From Alviniconcha marisindica (lineage: Eukaryota > Mollusca > Gastropoda > Provannidae), in assembly GCA_018857735.1 (NCBI GenBank), contig JABMCL010002973.1, positions 135,001 through 199,000 of the forward strand: a stretch of DNA of 64,000 nt. The letters run 5' to 3'. The translations under genes and the position numbers were made by a program. How positions within the stretch are numbered: the stretch's first letter is position 1; each line of letters begins with the position of its first letter. Below the pieces are notes generated by a model. It ran no database searches. It worked only from the letters and a program-made list of their open reading frames with translations, and was not told the DNA's origin. This document shows positions 10,091 to 20,735 of the stretch, in pieces.

Positions 10091-10589
10091 ATGTTTCCCA
10101 TCGGGATCGTGTGATCGCTTCACCTTTGATTCGTTCATGAAAACATCGCTTACTTGTTTTTAGTATTACTCTGCTTGGCATCTTTCGCTGTTTTTGATAC
10201 ACATCAGTGTTGGGAATACGCTTAACTCTTCTCAGTGTAATTTACTAATAAAAATTGGTCTTACTGTAGATAATCCACTTTTGCAAACCATGGTCACTGG
10301 AGATGTATTTGGGCTTGTTGAATGTAAAAGGACGTATGTTTACTATCGGGAGGTTTTAAATGAAGTTGGACGACCCAGCATTTTTCCGTTCGCGGTAGCC
10401 GACCGCAAAGGTGTTGGGAGGAGTGTTGGCCTTTTTTCTCTCTCCCCTTTTCGCTGCCGCCCTCTCTCTCTGCCCCCGCCCTTCCCCCCCCCCCCAACCA
10501 CCACCATCCCCCGCATCCTCCTTTGCCGGTTAATGATGCTCCGTAGTAAGTTTTATGGCGGCATATTGGAGAGGCTAGTTTACGAGTTG

Positions 10590-10591
<2 letters not shown>
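10091..10591. other. unique sequence with C-rich patch
   Basis: A C/T-rich segment lies at about 10436-10520. No gene is recognised. The 154-codon frame at 10194-10658 ends in (CT)n and shows no domain. Confidence 0.35.
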
Positions 10592-10643
<52 letters not shown>

Positions 10644-10699
10644 CGACAACAGTCATAGAGGTTAGTTACATGGTCTCCTCCTCCCCCCCCCCCCCCCCC
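10592..10699. repeat. (CT)n and poly-C run
   Basis: (CT)n at 10592-10640 and C17 at 10683-10699. Confidence 0.95.
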
Positions 10700-11048
10700 G
10701 CCCCCTCCTCCTGTCCATCTGCCTCTATTCTCTGTTCGTCTGTCTCTTTCTCTCGTCTCTCTGTCTGCCTCCCATGCGCTTGTTTGCTTAAAATGAGTTG
10801 TGTGTACCTAAGTTATGTTCGTGAAGGAAGTGCACTAATTGTGATGTTTCTCAAGCATGCATATTGGTAGACAGTTTGCATTAGCCTATTTTCTGTTCGT
10901 GCATGTAGTATTTGCAGTATAAATGGACGTAATGCTAAGTGTTTTTTTGAGTATACAAATAAGTGTTCCAGTTCTCTCCGTCTCTCTCTGTCTCCCCGCC
11001 CCCCGCCCCTCTCCCCGCCCCCGCCCTCTCCCCGCCCCTTTCTCTGTT

Positions 11049-11340
<292 letters not shown>

Positions 11341-11815
11341 GAATGAATTCGTACCCTACTGTTCCTCCTCTTCCTCTTCTTTAAACCGCGTTACGTCGGT
11401 TTCACTTACGTGGTACGGACGTAGAAGTCTGCAGAAGTCTGGCTGTGTTTGTAGAGTTTTGACTTGCACGTTGGGGAGGCGCCCTGCCAGCCGGGCTCGC
11501 TGAGCGGAGAGGTGGACGATTGCCCTAATTGCATTGGGCGTTGAGGACACAGACCATTGATCTTTAGTAACTGCGTTAGATAGGCATTGCTCCATCTTCC
11601 CCTCCTTCGGCGTTTCCCCCGGTGAAGTAAATCAACGGAACGCGCCTAGTGTAGGTAGCTGCCGCGGCACGTGTTTTTTATTTTGACTTTTTACAACTGT
11701 CTCCTTTTGGTCTCTTTCGTGTTTTTCTCTCACTGTCCGTCTGTCTCCCTGTTTGTCTCTGTCTGTCTGGCTCTGCCAGCCTGCCTGCCTGCCTGTCTGT
11801 GTCTCTGACTCTGTC
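11341..11815. other. unique sequence then TCTG-rich DNA
   Basis: Overlapping open frames lie at 11356-11595 (minus) and 11117-11503 (plus). The latter starts in (GA)n. No domain is seen. From about 11730 the sequence becomes TCTG-rich. Confidence 0.35.
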
Positions 11816-11933
11816 TATCATTGGCGGGAGCTGCCACAAGTATCATTTTTGTCGCGACAAAAGTAGTCTTGTCGTGACAAACATATTTTTGTCGCGACAA
11901 AAATGATACTTGTGGCAGCTCCCGCCAATGATA
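11816..11933. mobile_element. 118-bp palindromic MITE-like element
   Basis: Near-perfect inverted arms of about 46 bp: TATCATTGGCGGGAGCTGCC ... CATTTTTGTCGCGACAAAA at the left, and the reverse complement at the right, ending in GGCAGCTCCCGCCAATGATA. The centre holds a third palindrome, TTGTCGTGACAA. It interrupts a TCTG-repeat, so it is a clear insertion. The outermost TA on both sides could be a TA target duplication. A larger relative lies at 40259-40714. It codes for nothing; a foldback MITE mobilised by an unknown transposase is the likely nature. Confidence 0.8.
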
Positions 11934-11935
11934 TT

Positions 11936-11943
11936 TGTCTGCC

Positions 11944-11990
<47 letters not shown>

Positions 11991-11991
11991 G
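11936..11991. repeat. (GTCT)n microsatellite
   Basis: About 14 units. The same repeat (degenerate) resumes on the left side of the palindromic element. Confidence 0.9.
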
Positions 11992-12276
11992 TTTGAAATA
12001 AAATCCGCTTTTTGTGTTCTTTCTTTACCCTCAGTGACGTTTTGCAGATCTTGCAAGCTTTCGAGCTGACCACTATGTGCATTGTGTAGACTGGCGGACA
12101 GGGTTCACGTTAACTGGTAGTTTCCGGTATTTCACCGGTTAAAATCAGCATATATACCAGGGGAATAACCAGCATTCGGCCAGACTGTTATTATTTCTGG
12201 ACCGGTTCTAAAAACAACAACAAAATAACAACAACAACGCAGCACAGCACAGTGAGAGACTGCGTGTGGCCTGTGT

Positions 12277-12277
<1 letters not shown>

Positions 12278-12319
<42 letters not shown>

Positions 12320-12360
12320 TGTGTGTGTGTGTGTGTGCGCGCGCGCGTGCGTGTGTGTCC
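12278..12360. repeat. (GA)n, (TG)n and CGCG compound repeat
   Basis: Pure GA passes to TG and then to alternating GC. Confidence 0.93.
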
Positions 12361-12607
12361 GCGCATGTGTGTTCTAGACGGGGAAGGGAGGTGGGTGTTT
12401 TCATAGTGCAGCTCTGGTAGTGGTACTGACAGCCGTGTATCTGACCAGGTACAGTGATTATCTGACGTTTCCATCAATCACTTTCGCCACCTTACAGATG
12501 TCACACCGGTTTGAAAAGTTGTCTAACGCGATCACTGTGGAATGGACGATGATTTGAGTTTGATTCCAGCATTCAAACGAACATAATGTGCCTCATTTCA
12601 TTGCAGC

Positions 12608-12621
12608 CACACACACACACA

Positions 12622-12652
<31 letters not shown>

Positions 12653-12775
12653 GAACTGGAGGAATGAATACAAATACACACACTGCAATGCTTTATTCAA
12701 CGTCTTTCTCATTACTTCCATCTTGCAGACACTCACATACCCCCCGACACACACACAGACACACACACACACACA

Positions 12776-12819
<44 letters not shown>

Positions 12820-12835
12820 GCGCGCACATACACAT
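12608..12835. repeat. (CACG)n and (CA)n blocks
   Basis: A CA/CACG block at 12608-12650 and a CA block at 12745-12835 flank about 90 bp of ordinary sequence. Confidence 0.93.
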
Positions 12836-13058
12836 ACAGGCAGGTAAGCGATACAGCGATCTATTCAGAGTTTGGAGGGGAAAAGATAGCTCTTGAGGTC
12901 AGATTTAAATGACGCTATGGAAGAAGACTGTCGGAGTGCAGTGTTACTTCAAAGAATCAGTTAATTCTTACAAACCGTTTAAGAGTTTATGGGGTGGGAA
13001 TGAGTAGGAATTCAGTAATGAGAAGTCGTTCCTCGAGTTCACTTGCCTTTCCACACCT

Positions 13059-13082
13059 CCCCCCCCCCCCCCCCCCCCCCCC
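13059..13082. repeat. poly-C run, 24 nt
   Basis: An uninterrupted C run. Confidence 0.9.
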
Positions 13083-13377
13083 TCCCCGCTTCGTTTAGTT
13101 GTTCTTCTCTCTTTCTCCGCCTCCTTGTGCTGTTCCAGAAACTTGTGGTTCTAAAACTAATCTGCTGTTCTTATCTGTTCGCACTGTGTTGTGCTTGGAA
13201 GCGCGCCAGAACGGGAAGAGAAAAGTGGAAGAAAAGAAGGAGAGGGCGAGCCAAGAAAAGATAGTTCAATGCAAGGGTACTGCGTATAGAACTAGAAGTC
13301 TACAGAAAGGAAAACCAGGATTGGTGGGTGAGGAGATGGAGGAAAGGGGGGAGAGAGAGAAAGGGATGGGGGGGGGT

Positions 13378-13548
13378 GTAAAGTTTGATGTGAAACCTTG
13401 GGAACATTTTCTTGAGTTTAAAGTTTGTGTGAAACCTTGGGAACATTTTCTTGAGTTTAAAGTTTGTGTGAAACCTTGGGAACATTTTCTTGAGTTTAAA
13501 GTTTGTGTGAAACCTTGGGAACATTTTTTTGAGTTTAAAGTTTGTGAG
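13378..13548 (+). repeat. 39-bp minisatellite, four copies
   Basis: Units start at 13391, 13430, 13469 and 13508, exactly 39 bp apart (TGAAACCTTGGGAACATTTT then CTTGAGTTTAAAGTTTGTG). Because 39 is a multiple of 3, a frame encodes VKPWEHFLEFKVC repeatedly. The copies are almost identical at DNA level, including silent sites, so this is recent DNA amplification with no evidence of protein selection. Confidence 0.9.
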
Positions 13549-13869
13549 GTGGCAGTATTTTTGTTTGTTTGTTGATTATTAAGCTTTTCTTGTATCGTAA
13601 CTTTACACTTGGAAATAGGCCCGTACGATTACTGATGAAGTAATATCAGCATATACTCCTCGTTTGATCTGTCTTATATGTATTTGTCTGTCGGTCTGTC
13701 TCGCTTCCTTCACTGCTTCAGGATGCTAGTTTCACAAGCAGACTAAACGCTTCAGAACTGGTGACCTATCCGAAGGAAGGTCGGAGTGGTCATAAACGTC
13801 CAGCAACTAAGACCTTGACGTAGGCAACTGGGCCACCAGCTCTTGGCTTCACGGTGTATGCAAAGGCCC

Positions 13870-14570
13870 GAGCAGGTTTCTATACCCAGATTCCATTGTT
13901 CACGGTCGTTCAGAGCAGGGTTCTGCTCTGAGATTCCATACTTTACTGTCGGCCAGAGCAGGTTTCTACACGTACATTCCATACTTCAGTGTCGGTCAGA
14001 GCAGGTTTCTACACGTACATTCCATACTTCAGTGTCGGTCAGAGCAGGTTTCTACACGTACATTCCATACTTCAGTGTCGGTCAGAGCAGGTTTCTACAC
14101 GTACATTCCATACTTTACTGTCGGTCAGAGCAGGTTTCTACACGTACATTCCATACTTTACTGTCGGCCAGAGCAGGTTTCTACACGTACATTCCATACT
14201 TTACTGTCGGCCAGAGCTGGTTTCTACACGTACATTCCATACTTTACTGTCGGCCAGAGCATGTTTCTACACGTACATTCCATACTTTACTGTCGGTCAG
14301 AGCAGGTTTCTACACGTACATTCCATACTTTACTGTCGGTCAGAGCAGCTTTCTACACTTACATTCCATACTTAACGGTCGTTCAGAGCAGGTTTCTACT
14401 CTTACATTCCATACTTAACGGTCGTTCAGAGCAGGTTTCTACACTTACATTCCATATTTCACGATCGTTTAGAGCAGTTAATTCTACTCGCGAATTCCAC
14501 ACTTTACGGTTGTTCAGAGCAGGTTTCTACACTCAGATTCCATACTTCACGCTGTGGGTCAGAACAGGCT
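13870..14570 (+). repeat. 43-bp minisatellite, about 16 copies
   Basis: The unit is GAGCAGGTTTCTACACGTAC then ATTCCATACTTTACTGTCGG and TCA. Starts fall every 43 bp from 13870 to 14472, then 45 bp. The central units are near identical and the outer ones diverged, as expected for unequal exchange. The unit length is not a multiple of 3, so the same peptide appears in three frames and the long frames here are artefacts. Confidence 0.93.
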
Positions 14571-14987
14571 TCAGGGTCAAGACTGTTTTATTGTTCCACT
14601 GTTATCTTCCCAGCTAGCCTTAATTCGTGGCCAATCATAAACCACATCACGACAGACAAACACCGCACACTGCATTGTGTATCCTCAGCTAAAGCAGATT
14701 ACACAGGGGCGATTATGTCTACAGAGGAGGCAGTTATAAGCTCGGGGACTAAGCGCCGTCGTCTCAGCTGTCACAACAGTGCCAGCGAGGGCTCTTCTGG
14801 AGAGGAATTCCTGCCACCCGCCCACCGTGACCGATACCCCGAACACCCCACCCCTCCCCTCACCTCCCCGGCTGGCTGCTCTGTCCGGACTGACCGTCGT
14901 TCAGTTGTTGATGGATGGGCCGCCTTCCTGGGTGGAAGGGACACAGTTACTTGATATGTTCTGGACACGCACCCCACGGCAACGGGT
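14571..14987. other. unique sequence holding the possible first exon
   Basis: A repeat-free stretch between the 43-bp array and a Rep-A insertion, somewhat CpG-rich. Confidence 0.5.
14715..14954 (+). CDS. possible N-terminal coding exon, unknown nuclear-type protein
   Basis: A 79-codon frame starts at ATG 14715 and ends at TGA 14952-14954. The first 35 residues look protein-like: a basic cluster (TKRRRLS, NLS-like) followed by a serine/acidic stretch (SASEGSSGEE). The later part is proline-rich. In-frame stop codons close it, so if real it would splice out before 14950. GT dinucleotides such as the one in CCTGG|GTGGAAG are weak donors. The Kozak context is GCGATTATGT, with purine at -3. No family recognised. 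Confidence 0.25.
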   Translation: MSTEEAVISSGTKRRRLSCHNSASEGSSGEEFLPPAHRDRYPEHPTPPLTSPAGCSVRTDRRSVVDGWAAFLGGRDTVT

Positions 14988-15300
14988 GAGCCGGTTTGGC
15001 CTAGCGGTAAGGCGTTAGGCTGGTAAGCGGAAGGACCTCGGTTCGATACCGCTTCGGCTCTCCTTTCGATTCTAAAAGGTTGTGGGTTTGTGGACACTGT
15101 TTTGCGACTTTGTCCATCACTTCCTACTGAAACATTAAAATGGCTGTCATCGCTGCCCATCTGAATGCAGAAGTCGTTCTGGTGGTGACAGTGTAGCGAT
15201 AGGTATGTAATCTCCTTCTCCCCCCACCTCCATACCCCTTTCCCCCCTTCTCCCCGTCCCTAATAAGCCGTACGGTTTCTGTGGACATTAAGCACCATAA
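14988..15300 (+). mobile_element. Rep-A SINE, full length
   Basis: The best copy in the window. tRNA-like head of about 75 nt with A box (TTTGGCCTAGCGGTAAGGCG) and perfect B box (GGTTCGATACC), then CTAAAAGGTTGTGGGTTTGT, GCATCGTT-type body, GTTCTGGTGGTGACAGTGTA and the tail GGTTTCTGTGGACATTAAGC. A C/T-rich patch lies before the tail. About 312 bp, non-coding, pol III promoter intact by eye. Confidence 0.9.
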
Positions 15301-15358
15301 GCGGGGATAGCTCAGTGGTTAGAGCGCCCGACTCGTGATCAAAAGGTCGCGGGTTCTT
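15301..15358 (+). mobile_element. Rep-B head fragment directly abutting Rep-A
   Basis: CGGGGATAGCTCAGTGGTTA then GAGCGCCCGACTCGTGATC and GGTCGCGGGTTCTTGAA. The A box is intact. The B box is lost at its end, where similarity stops. It starts directly at the end of Rep-A. Confidence 0.8.
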
Positions 15359-15554
15359 GAAAGGTGTTCTTGAAATTTGTTGGGGTTAATGCACATGTAT
15401 TTAGCTGTGGTGTAAAGTTCACGTTGTTTCAGTTAATTAAATCGTATCTTTTCCCTGACTGTAGAGCGAAAGCAAAGAGGGTGCTTGTGAGACTGATGGT
15501 GTTTTTTGCAGGATGTTCGCCCAGCAGCAGAATTTGCTTGTTGTACACGAACTA

Positions 15555-15842
15555 TATCAGATTCAGTTTGATAGTATGGACAATTGATTTTGATAGTATG
15601 ATAGTTAATTTGCCAATGTGTGAACAAGCTTAAGATTGAATTTGATAGTATAATAGTTAATTTGCCCATGTGTGGACAAGCTTAAGATTGAATTTGATAG
15701 CATGATAGTTAATTTGTCCACATGTGAACAAGCTTAAGATTGATTTTGATAGTATGATAGGTAATTTGCCCATGTGTGGACAAGCTTAAGATTGAATTTG
15801 ATAGTATGATAGTTAATTTGTCCACAGGTAAACAAGCTTTCA
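15555..15842 (+). repeat. 52-bp minisatellite, about five copies
   Basis: CTTAAGATTGAATTTGATAG then TATGATAGTTAATTTG and a CCACATGTGAACAAG end. Unit starts at 15629, 15681, 15733 and 15785 give an exact 52-bp period. Confidence 0.92.
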
Positions 15843-15969
15843 TTAACAAGTGTATTTTACGCTTAAGTGGGTATGGTTCTCAGTATGCCACGTGCTCCCC
15901 AGTCTATATTACTTTTACGTTTTTAACACGACTGTGTTTGTTATTGAGCTAGACGTATACACTTCGGAA

Positions 15970-15978
15970 ACACACACA

Positions 15979-16055
<77 letters not shown>
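15970..16055. repeat. (CA)n microsatellite
   Basis: About 86 bp with one CT interruption. Confidence 0.97.
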
Positions 16056-16057
<2 letters not shown>

Positions 16058-16534
16058 ATACACGCACGCTCTTCACCCTCATGCCGTTCCACAGACAAGC
16101 CGTCAAAAGAATTCCGGTTTTTACAGCTTTCCCCTAGCGCAGATTGCAGTTTCCTGTTTTCCGTAGGGATTCTCGGACAGGGAAAAAGGACGAATGAGGA
16201 TTGGGTGACTGACCCTGGGACGTGGAGTAGACTGGCGTGTAGGATAAGACCCTGTGTGGAAGCAGTGGGCTGGTGATAGCTTTGAGACGACGGCAGTCAT
16301 TACGGACCCCTGTGGAAAGGAACAGCGGCTGGAAGTGAGATTAACCGAATTGGGCAAAAGCATGCTGGCTGTTACGTTACGTTACTGTGGGCTAGAAATG
16401 TACGTAGGAGAAGAGCTCTTATTTTGTGTACACCCCTCCCCCCTCCACCCAACCTGCCTCTGGTTGTTTCTGTCTGTCTGTGACTGTCTGTCTGCCTGTC
16501 TGTCTCTCTCTCTGTGACTGTCTGTCTCTGTGTG
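16056..16534. other. unique sequence, then TCTG-rich
   Basis: Overlapping frames at 16121-16363 (minus) and 16254-16517 (plus) show no domain. Confidence 0.35.
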
Positions 16535-16632
16535 TCTTGAGGCTACCGTGTACGTGTGCGGTTGACAGGACGTTAAAATCCAGTTACTAATTCTCTCTCT
16601 CCCCCCCCCGCCCCCCCCCCCCCCCCCCCCCG
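16535..16632 (+). repeat. Rep-F tail motif passing into (CT)n and poly-C
   Basis: GCGGTTGACAGGACGTTAAA then ATCCAGTTACTAATT is followed at once by TCTCTCTC and C runs (16601-16631, one G). This is a clear example of a microsatellite starting at a retroposon 3' end. A Rep-E-like fragment follows at 16722-16755 (minus). Confidence 0.8.
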
Positions 16633-16837
16633 CCCTTTCCCTCACCCAACCAGAGCTGGATGTAAAAAGGAGTTACCCTCGTAAATGAAAAGGTCGTTCT
16701 CCCTCTCTTGCTCGCTGGCTGATATAATCGTGAATTGGGCGTTAAAAAACATTTCTCTGTCTCTATCTCTGTGTGTGTGTGCCTCAGTCAGTGCTATTTC
16801 GAGGAGACTGAAAATGTGGCATTCTCTTCATATGCGG

Positions 16838-17000
16838 GGCGGGGATAGCTCAGTTGGTAGAGCGTCCGGCTGAAAAGCCAGGCGCGATACTGACGCTGGT
16901 TCGAGTCCTCGATGCGGCAAGGGATTTTTCTCCCAGAGTCAGCTTCCAGTGTAGACTCTCATACGGTGTCCGTACAGCCCCCGTGTGCAATCGCACGCAC
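16838..17000 (+). mobile_element. tRNA-headed SINE, divergent Rep-B relative
   Basis: The head GCGGGGATAGCTCAGTTGGT has a standard A box, and GGTTCGAGTCC is a good B box. The body (GATTTTTCTCCCAGAGTCAG) differs from Rep-B at 5620-6082 except for the CAGAGTCAGC block. The right boundary is uncertain. The spacing of the boxes and the absence of a clean acceptor pairing argue against a working tRNA gene. Confidence 0.65.
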
Positions 17001-17424
17001 AACACCTGCACGCACGTTTAAAATACCAAGCATTTTCAGCCATACCATTGTTTGGACACACGAAAATACTGCACACACTGATAGGAATGGACAGCGCTGC
17101 TCTTGCGGCTACTGTGCCATACACAGTAAGGCGAGCTGAATTTCTCAAGACGGACAGTGAGGAACTGATTATATAATATATATTGTACCTTCCACTGATT
17201 ACAGCAACAGCTTGAAGGGTGCCGTGAGGCTAAACCTGGCTGGGTACAGTAGAACGGCTTTAATATAAGGCACAAGTACAAAGTGTGATGTGCACAGTCA
17301 TTGTTGAGAGTGCTATTGCCAACGAAGAGTCGCCCTTGAGGCAAATTGAAGCTGCATGCATTCCGTGATCTTTAACGGGTTTCCTGCAAGCGTTGATAGC
17401 GCGTGTTTAGTCTCCCGATGGGGA
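17001..17424. other. unique sequence
   Basis: No coding signal beyond short overlapping frames; nothing recognised. Confidence 0.4.
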
Positions 17425-17472
17425 TAATTGATTTTTAACGCCCAGTCAACCATGACGGTTGTATCAGGGAGG
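17425..17472 (+). repeat. Rep-E tail motif
   Basis: ATAATTGATTTTTAACGCCC then AGTCAACCATGACGG, nearly identical to 3856-3902. It directly precedes the 26-bp array. Confidence 0.8.
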
Positions 17473-17473
17473 A

Positions 17474-17880
17474 AAGTTAACTCAAGCACCCAAGGAAGAG
17501 AGTTAATTCAAGCACCCAAAGAGGGGAGGTTAGCTGAAACACCCAAGCAGGGGAGTTAACTCTAGCAAAGCACCCAAAGAGGAAAAGTGACACACCCAAC
17601 CGGAGAGTTAACTCAAGCACCCAAAAGAGGAGAGTTAACTCAAGCACCCAAGCAGGAAAGTTAACTGAAACATCCAAACAGGAGAGGTAACTCAAGCACC
17701 CAAAGAGGAGACTTAATTCAACCACCCAAAGAGGAGTTAATTCAACCACCAAAAGAGGAGAGTTAACTCCAGCACCTAAAGAGGAGAGTTAACTCAAGCA
17801 CCCAAAGAAGAGAGTTAACAGGAAAGTTAACTGAAACACCCAGACAGGAGAGGTAACTCAAGCACCCAAAGAGGAGAATT
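17474..17880 (+). repeat. 26-bp minisatellite, about 15 copies
   Basis: Variants of AGTTAACTCAAGCACCCAAA plus GAGGAG. Copies differ by small indels. Each contains the palindrome GTTAAC. Confidence 0.88.
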
Positions 17881-18344
17881 CCAAACAGATCTATTCAAAG
17901 TGCTGTCGACCTCTTCGAACTCGGTTGAATACGAAGGCGGAGGTCTGTCGGCCACCGTCACCTGCTCTGACAGATGACACGGGTGTGGGGGAGGGGTGGG
18001 GGAGAGATCCAGTCGCGCCTGAGTTACAGCCGTGATCGCTGGTGCGTGACCATGCTGTCTTGTCGGCTTGAGCTTCCCCTCCTACCCCCACCATTGCCTC
18101 CCTGTGTGTTGTGATCGGTATCACTGTGTCAGCAGTCAGTTGAGTGCCGACTGTGAACGACTGTGCTGACTGACTCCGCGCTCGCCTGGCCTGCGACTAC
18201 AGTCGGTCCGGTTCACAGACGTACGAACAGCCGACAACAGCAGACTGTGCCATACAATTGGATTATAAGACAGGTGTTATTACTGGAGTGGAGACTTTGT
18301 CAACGTTTTGCTTGTGGATACGGGTCACCACCCGCCACGTTGAC
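17881..18344. other. unique sequence
   Basis: No recognised feature. Confidence 0.4.
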
Positions 18345-18795
18345 CAGGTTTGTTCATTTTTTTGTCACCATCGCGATCACCTCGCACAGTTTGTCTCCCT
18401 GACAAAGTTCGGCCTCTTCGTCTTTGCCAGCGTGGTCTCCTGCCACCTTGACACGCTTTGTCGTTTGGCCCTTTGTCAGTCGGTTCAGTGCCATCTCGTA
18501 CGTTACGTTCCCGACAAGGTTCGTCCTCTTCGCCTTTTGCCAGCGTGTTTGTGTGTCACCGTGACGAAGTTCGTTCTCTTCCCCTTTTACCAAGGCGACC
18601 TGCCACATCCACAAGCCTTGTTTTGTTCTTTACGGTTCTGATGAAGTTCGTTCTTTACAAGGCGATCTGCCACATCCACAAGCCTTGTTTTGTTCTTTAC
18701 GGTTCTGATGAAGTTCGTTCTTTACAAGGTGATCTGCCACATCCGCTAGCCATGTTTGTTCGTTACGCCCCTGACGAAGTTTGTTCTCATCAAGG
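18345..18795 (+). repeat. degenerate array with two clean 67-bp units
   Basis: CTGCCACATCCACAAGCCTT through GAAGTTCGTTCTTTACAAGG repeats at 18601, 18668 and 18735 (67 bp). Upstream, diverged versions with GACAAAGTTCG and CTTTGTCGTTTGG extend back to about 18345. Confidence 0.8.
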
Positions 18796-18872
18796 GCAAG
18801 AGAACAACTGAACTTTATCAGGACCGTGACCCAGAGGTGACCCAGAAGTCACCACCTTTTCACCAACAGTTA

Positions 18873-18928
18873 AGTAAGTAACTCGGTGTTTTACGCCCAG
18901 TTTTACTAGTACGGTTACATGAGGGCGA
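18873..18928 (+). repeat. Rep-E tail motif
   Basis: AGTAACTCGGTGTTTTACGC then CCAGTTTTACTAGTACGG. A second copy lies at 19178-19235 (GTAACTTGGTGTTTACGCCC). Confidence 0.75.
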
Positions 18929-19059
18929 CTTCATCAGTTGTGAGGCAGTTGGAACCGCTCTCAGTAACAGTTCCAGTTAGGGGATGGTCTGCAGAGGGAT
19001 GACTTGCACTGTATTGTCGCACGCCAACAGCCTCGCATAGACCTAGTGACTGGAGTCAG

Positions 19060-19475
19060 CAGGGCTGGTCGGTGTTGTTGGATCTATGCAATATTGGTAG
19101 ATACCGCTGGTGGTATCAGGTGCGGCTTATGGTGTTGAAGTTGCCTGATGGTGTTGGACATGTGTCTGATGACGGTGGTAAGTAAGTAACTTGGTGTTTA
19201 CGCCCAATCAACCAGTGCGGTTATATCAGGGCGATGATGATGGTGGGTGTTCCTTGTAGTGTATCAAATGACATCAAGTGTCTGGTGGTGTTGGACATGC
19301 CCGATGATGCTGGACATGTTTGATGTTTGGCGGTGTTAGACAGGCGTGATTGTGCTGGATAAGTCCGATTGTGTTGGACCTGTCTGCTGGTGTTGGATGT
19401 GACGTGTGTTTCAGGATGGTGTTGGATGTGTATGTGATGGATGTGTCTAGTGTTGGCGATGTGTCCAGTGATGTT
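19060..19475 (+). repeat. degenerate GT-rich minisatellite
   Basis: Recurring GGTGTTGGACATGTGTCTGA-like units of about 22-24 bp with heavy divergence, interrupted by the Rep-E copy at 19178-19235. Confidence 0.6.
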
Positions 19476-19575
19476 GGATGTGTCGGGTGGCTTGTACTGC
19501 GTCGCACATCAACAACCAGCAGTCCAGGCTACAGGAGTCCATAGATCTGTTCGGTTGTGTTGGGTGTGTCCTGTT

Positions 19576-19576
<1 letters not shown>

Positions 19577-19620
<44 letters not shown>

Positions 19621-19750
19621 CTCTCTCTCTCTCTCTCTCACACACACTCTCTCTGTCTGTCTCACCTCCCCCCTCTCTCTCTCTCTCTCACACACACACG
19701 CACGCACGCCCACCCTCCTCTCTCTCTCTCAGTGTCTCACACACACACAG
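19577..19750. repeat. (CA)n/(TC)n compound microsatellite
   Basis: Alternating CA and TC blocks. Confidence 0.95.
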
Positions 19751-20331
19751 GTATGTACGTGGGTGTTGGGCGTGTTAGGTGACTGCTAGTCCGCGACCTC
19801 CTGTGGCTTGGCCACTGAGGTGTGACAGTGTGCACCTGGCGGAGTGTGGAAAAACAACCCCCGTGCATCTGTAGGCTCACCTGCAACATCTTCATCCTAC
19901 CTTCTGTTTTATTTTGCTGTTGACTGTGCTGATTGTGGAACCCATCCCGAACGATAAAGTGTCAGAGTTGGGGTACTGCGGATGCAGAAATTCATTATCG
20001 CTGCCCCCTTCTGCTGTGAACCCAGAACTCTGCAGTAGGACATACTGTAGGTTTGCATACTTCATCTACTGCCAGTAATTTTGCGTTTCGAACTCTCCGC
20101 CGTCCCCGTTCCCGGCGAAAACTCCGGACCCTCTTCAAACGTAAATTGATATTAAATTTAACTTTAGCTTGTGGTTTTTGTGTGACGGCTTGTGTTTCGC
20201 TCTGATATGATGATCTTCAAGGTTGACTTGGCGTCAGGTATGCAGAATTAGTCAACGAGACCGTTATTATATATATACCGATCATTTCTGGCAGCACTCC
20301 GGGACAGCTTGTGTCCAGTCAATCTTTTTGC
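19751..20331. other. unique sequence
   Basis: No feature recognised. Confidence 0.4.
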
Positions 20332-20402
20332 AGAGCTCAGGTACTGTGTGAAAGTCGAGTCCTTATGGTCTCTGTGGACGTAAAACGACACTGAACTTGA
20401 AC
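20332..20402 (+). repeat. Rep-C copy with internal deletion
   Basis: GAGCTCAGGTACTGTGTGAA is joined directly to GGTCTCTGTGGACGTAAAAC. The middle of the module is missing. Confidence 0.75.
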
Positions 20403-20415
20403 GTGCGGTAGATCG

Positions 20416-20735
20416 CGTGCCTGTTTGGCCTATCGGTAAGGGGTTAGGCTGGTAAGCAGAAGAGCCTGTGCACGATAGCTATTCGGCTGTCGTTTTTCTT
20501 CAGAAAGGTTGTGGTTTGTGGACATTGCCTTGTGACGTTGTCCCTCACAATATTATTAATGAAACATTGAAATGGCTCTCATCGTTGCCCATCGTAGCGC
20601 AGGAGTCATTCTGGTGGTGACAGTGTAGCGATAGGTATATAATCTCCCTCTCCCGACCTCCATACCCCCCCCCCCCCCCCTTCCCTAATACGCCTTGTGC
20701 TTTCGGTGGCCGTTAAGCACCATATTTACTTGCTA
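20416..20735 (+). mobile_element. Rep-A SINE, full length, diverged
   Basis: Head TTTGGCCTATCGGTAAGGGG, degenerate B box (GTGCACGATAG), body GAAACATTGAAATGGCTCTC, GTGGTGACAGTGTAGCGATA, a C-run and the tail TCGGTGGCCGTTAAGCACCA. It follows the Rep-C copy within about 15 bp. Confidence 0.85.

Noticed and set aside
13843..14617. Three long overlapping frames of up to 191 codons, Tyr/Phe-rich repeats
   Set aside because: The 43-bp unit is not a multiple of 3, so the same peptide cycles through all frames. This is a non-coding minisatellite.
16838..16917. tRNA gene candidate (A and B boxes present), also at 14988, 15301 and 6010-6082
   Set aside because: Heads continue into shared SINE bodies, acceptor stems do not pair cleanly by eye, and copies are multiple and diverged. 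SINE heads fit better.
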